This document shows positions 6,131 through 6,756 of a stretch of 6,756 nucleotides of DNA, one piece after another. The notes under the pieces are model-generated. The model had not been told where the DNA came from. It was given only the letters and a program-made list of their open reading frames with translations, and did not search any database. The DNA comes from Halobacteriales archaeon SW_10_68_16. GTDB taxonomy: Archaea; Halobacteriota; Halobacteria; Halobacteriales; Haloarculaceae. Position 1 is the first letter of the stretch. Every line of letters starts with the position of its first letter. The stretch spans positions 1 to 6,756 of the forward strand of contig PXSG01000027.1 of assembly GCA_003023485.1 (NCBI GenBank). The letters run 5' to 3'. Both the position numbers and the translations under genes were made by a program.

Positions 6131-6559
6131 ATGTCAGAACACAAATACAAAGATCTTGTCAGGGAATACCTGAACGCGTTCAACGAGCGGGACAGAGACA
6201 CCATCCGCGACGTCCTCGCGGACGACGTCGTCGAGCACGGCGTCCACGAGACGCTGCGCGGCCCCGAGGCGATCGTCGAGTACCTCGACGTTCACTTCGA
6301 GACGTTCCCCGACTACTCCGGCGAGGCAGGACACGTCGTCGCCGAGGACGATGTCGTTGCGGTCCAGTACACGGTCGAAGGGACCCACACCGGCGAGTAC
6401 CGGGATCTCGACCCGACCGGCCACACGGTCGAGTGGTCCGGAATAGCGATGTACCGGATCGAAGACGGCGAGATCGCGGAGATCTGGATCGAAGAAGACA
6501 GGCTCGGCATCTACGAACAACTCGAAGTCGTCGACCGCCCCGCACACCTGCGGATCTGA
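6131..6559 (+). CDS. SnoaL-like protein (NTF2-fold, polyketide-cyclase/ester-cyclase family)
   Basis: A 142-residue acidic protein with the SnoaL-like pattern in order: an N-terminal helix YKDLVREYLNAFNERD (6-21), DVLADDVVEHG (27-37), a GPEAIVEYL helix (44-52), FETFPDYS (56-63), a VAVQYTVEGTHTGEY strand pair (76-90), LDPTGHTVEWSGIAMYRIEDGEI (93-115), and the terminal EIWIEEDRLGIYEQL (117-131). Asp123 in the WxxxD motif aligns with the general-base aspartate of SnoaL cyclases. Family members range from polyketide cyclases to small hydrolases or isomerases; most haloarchaeal ones are uncharacterised, and no polyketide genes are nearby, so the substrate is unknown. ATG 6131 is the natural family start. 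It has no upstream Shine-Dalgarno site; instead TCACCTCCT, the anti-SD sequence itself, lies at 6113-6121. The gene is divergent from the SDR gene and monocistronic here. Confidence 0.85.
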   Translation: MSEHKYKDLVREYLNAFNERDRDTIRDVLADDVVEHGVHETLRGPEAIVEYLDVHFETFPDYSGEAGHVVAEDDVVAVQYTVEGTHTGEYRDLDPTGHTVEWSGIAMYRIEDGEIAEIWIEEDRLGIYEQLEVVDRPAHLRI

Positions 6560-6601
6560 CGCCGGCTTCGTCACGGTTTTCCGGTCTGTCCGTTATCGGT
6601 C

Positions 6602-6624
6602 CCGAAATTTGATAGAAATATCGG
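6602..6624. terminator. Imperfect AT-rich inverted repeat, possible bidirectional terminator
   Basis: CCGAAATTT (6602-6610) and AAATATCGG (6616-6624) form 9-bp arms with one mismatch around the loop GATAG. The repeat lies in the gap between the convergent ends of the SnoaL-like gene (stop at 6559) and the right-edge gene (stop at 6649), where a terminator for both strands would sit. A TTTT tract at 6577-6580 is another candidate transcript end for the SnoaL-like gene. An operator is also possible. Confidence 0.3.
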
Positions 6625-6648
6625 ACGGCTAGTTACCGGCCCGAGCGA

Positions 6649-6756
6649 TCAGTCCTGCGCGTCCTCGCGGGCGTGGAGTTTCGCCTGCTCGCGGGCGCTG
6701 GGGTTGACCGAGGGCTTGAACGGCACCTCCGAGACCTTCGCGTAGACGGGTTCGCC
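6649..6756 (-). CDS. C-terminal fragment of an unrecognised protein (runs off the right edge)
   Basis: The minus strand is open from the window edge to a TGA at 6651-6649, giving 35 codons that begin GEPVYAKVSEVPFKPS and end HAREDAQD. Coding character is good: third positions are almost all G or C, and the tail is charged and acidic as in other haloarchaeal proteins. I do not recognise the family from this short tail, and no motif is diagnostic. It converges on the SnoaL-like gene across 89 nt that hold an inverted repeat. Confidence 0.6.
   Translation of the reverse strand, partial: GEPVYAKVSEVPFKPSVNPSAREQAKLHAREDAQD

Noticed and set aside
6060..6173. A 37-codon open frame from ATG 6060 overlapping the start of the SnoaL-like gene
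   Set aside because: Its codon use is unlike neighbouring genes (AGA, CTA, CAA, TGT, ACA), it has no recognisable product, and it overlaps the better-supported start. A regulatory upstream frame cannot be excluded but is not supported.
1..6756. CRISPR array, insertion sequence, tRNA or attachment site
   Set aside because: No regularly spaced repeats, transposase motifs, terminal inverted repeats or tRNA folds were seen on either strand.

Overview
The window looks like ordinary haloarchaeal (class Halobacteria) chromosome. It is GC-rich with a strong G/C preference at third codon positions. Its proteins are acidic, most starts show AT-rich TATA-like boxes about 25-28 nt upstream (a leaderless arrangement) rather than Shine-Dalgarno sites, and the families are typical of haloarchaea. 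The genus cannot be fixed from sequence alone. All names rest on motifs read by eye; no search was run.

Layout from left to right. (i) A plus-strand gene for a membrane-anchored spermidine-synthase-like protein starts at the very left edge. (ii) A minus-strand block reads leftward: deoC (deoxyribose-phosphate aldolase), then 7 nt later a D-2-hydroxyacid dehydrogenase, then a short scrap that matches the C-terminus of an MOFRL-type glycerate 2-kinase, apparently all that is left of that gene. (iii) Divergent from deoC on the plus strand come a DUF63 multi-pass membrane protein and a uridine phosphorylase gene. The phosphorylase is broken: a small internal deletion removed roughly a dozen codons and also shifted the frame. 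(iv) A convergent minus-strand short-chain dehydrogenase-like protein has lost the usual catalytic residues. (v) A plus-strand SnoaL-like (NTF2-fold) protein follows a 198-nt AT-richer intergenic region with a possibly structured leader. (vi) The last 35 codons of an unrecognised minus-strand gene run off the right edge.

Working together: uridine phosphorylase would release (deoxy)ribose-1-phosphate from pyrimidine nucleosides, and DeoC would split deoxyribose-5-phosphate into glyceraldehyde-3-phosphate and acetaldehyde, so the centre is a nucleoside-salvage locus with DUF63 inside it. The D-2-hydroxyacid dehydrogenase and lost glycerate kinase would form a hydroxypyruvate/glycerate branch. 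The deoC and udp starts carry the same octamer GAATTTTG at almost the same distance from their ATGs. I did not find a new multi-gene system. The most informative observations are the two gene-decay scars, the shared promoter element and the catalytically stripped SDR.

No gene-free stretch exceeds 300 bases. The longest, 5933-6130, holds two divergent promoter regions and the SnoaL leader. I saw no tRNA, rRNA, CRISPR array, insertion sequence or attachment site.
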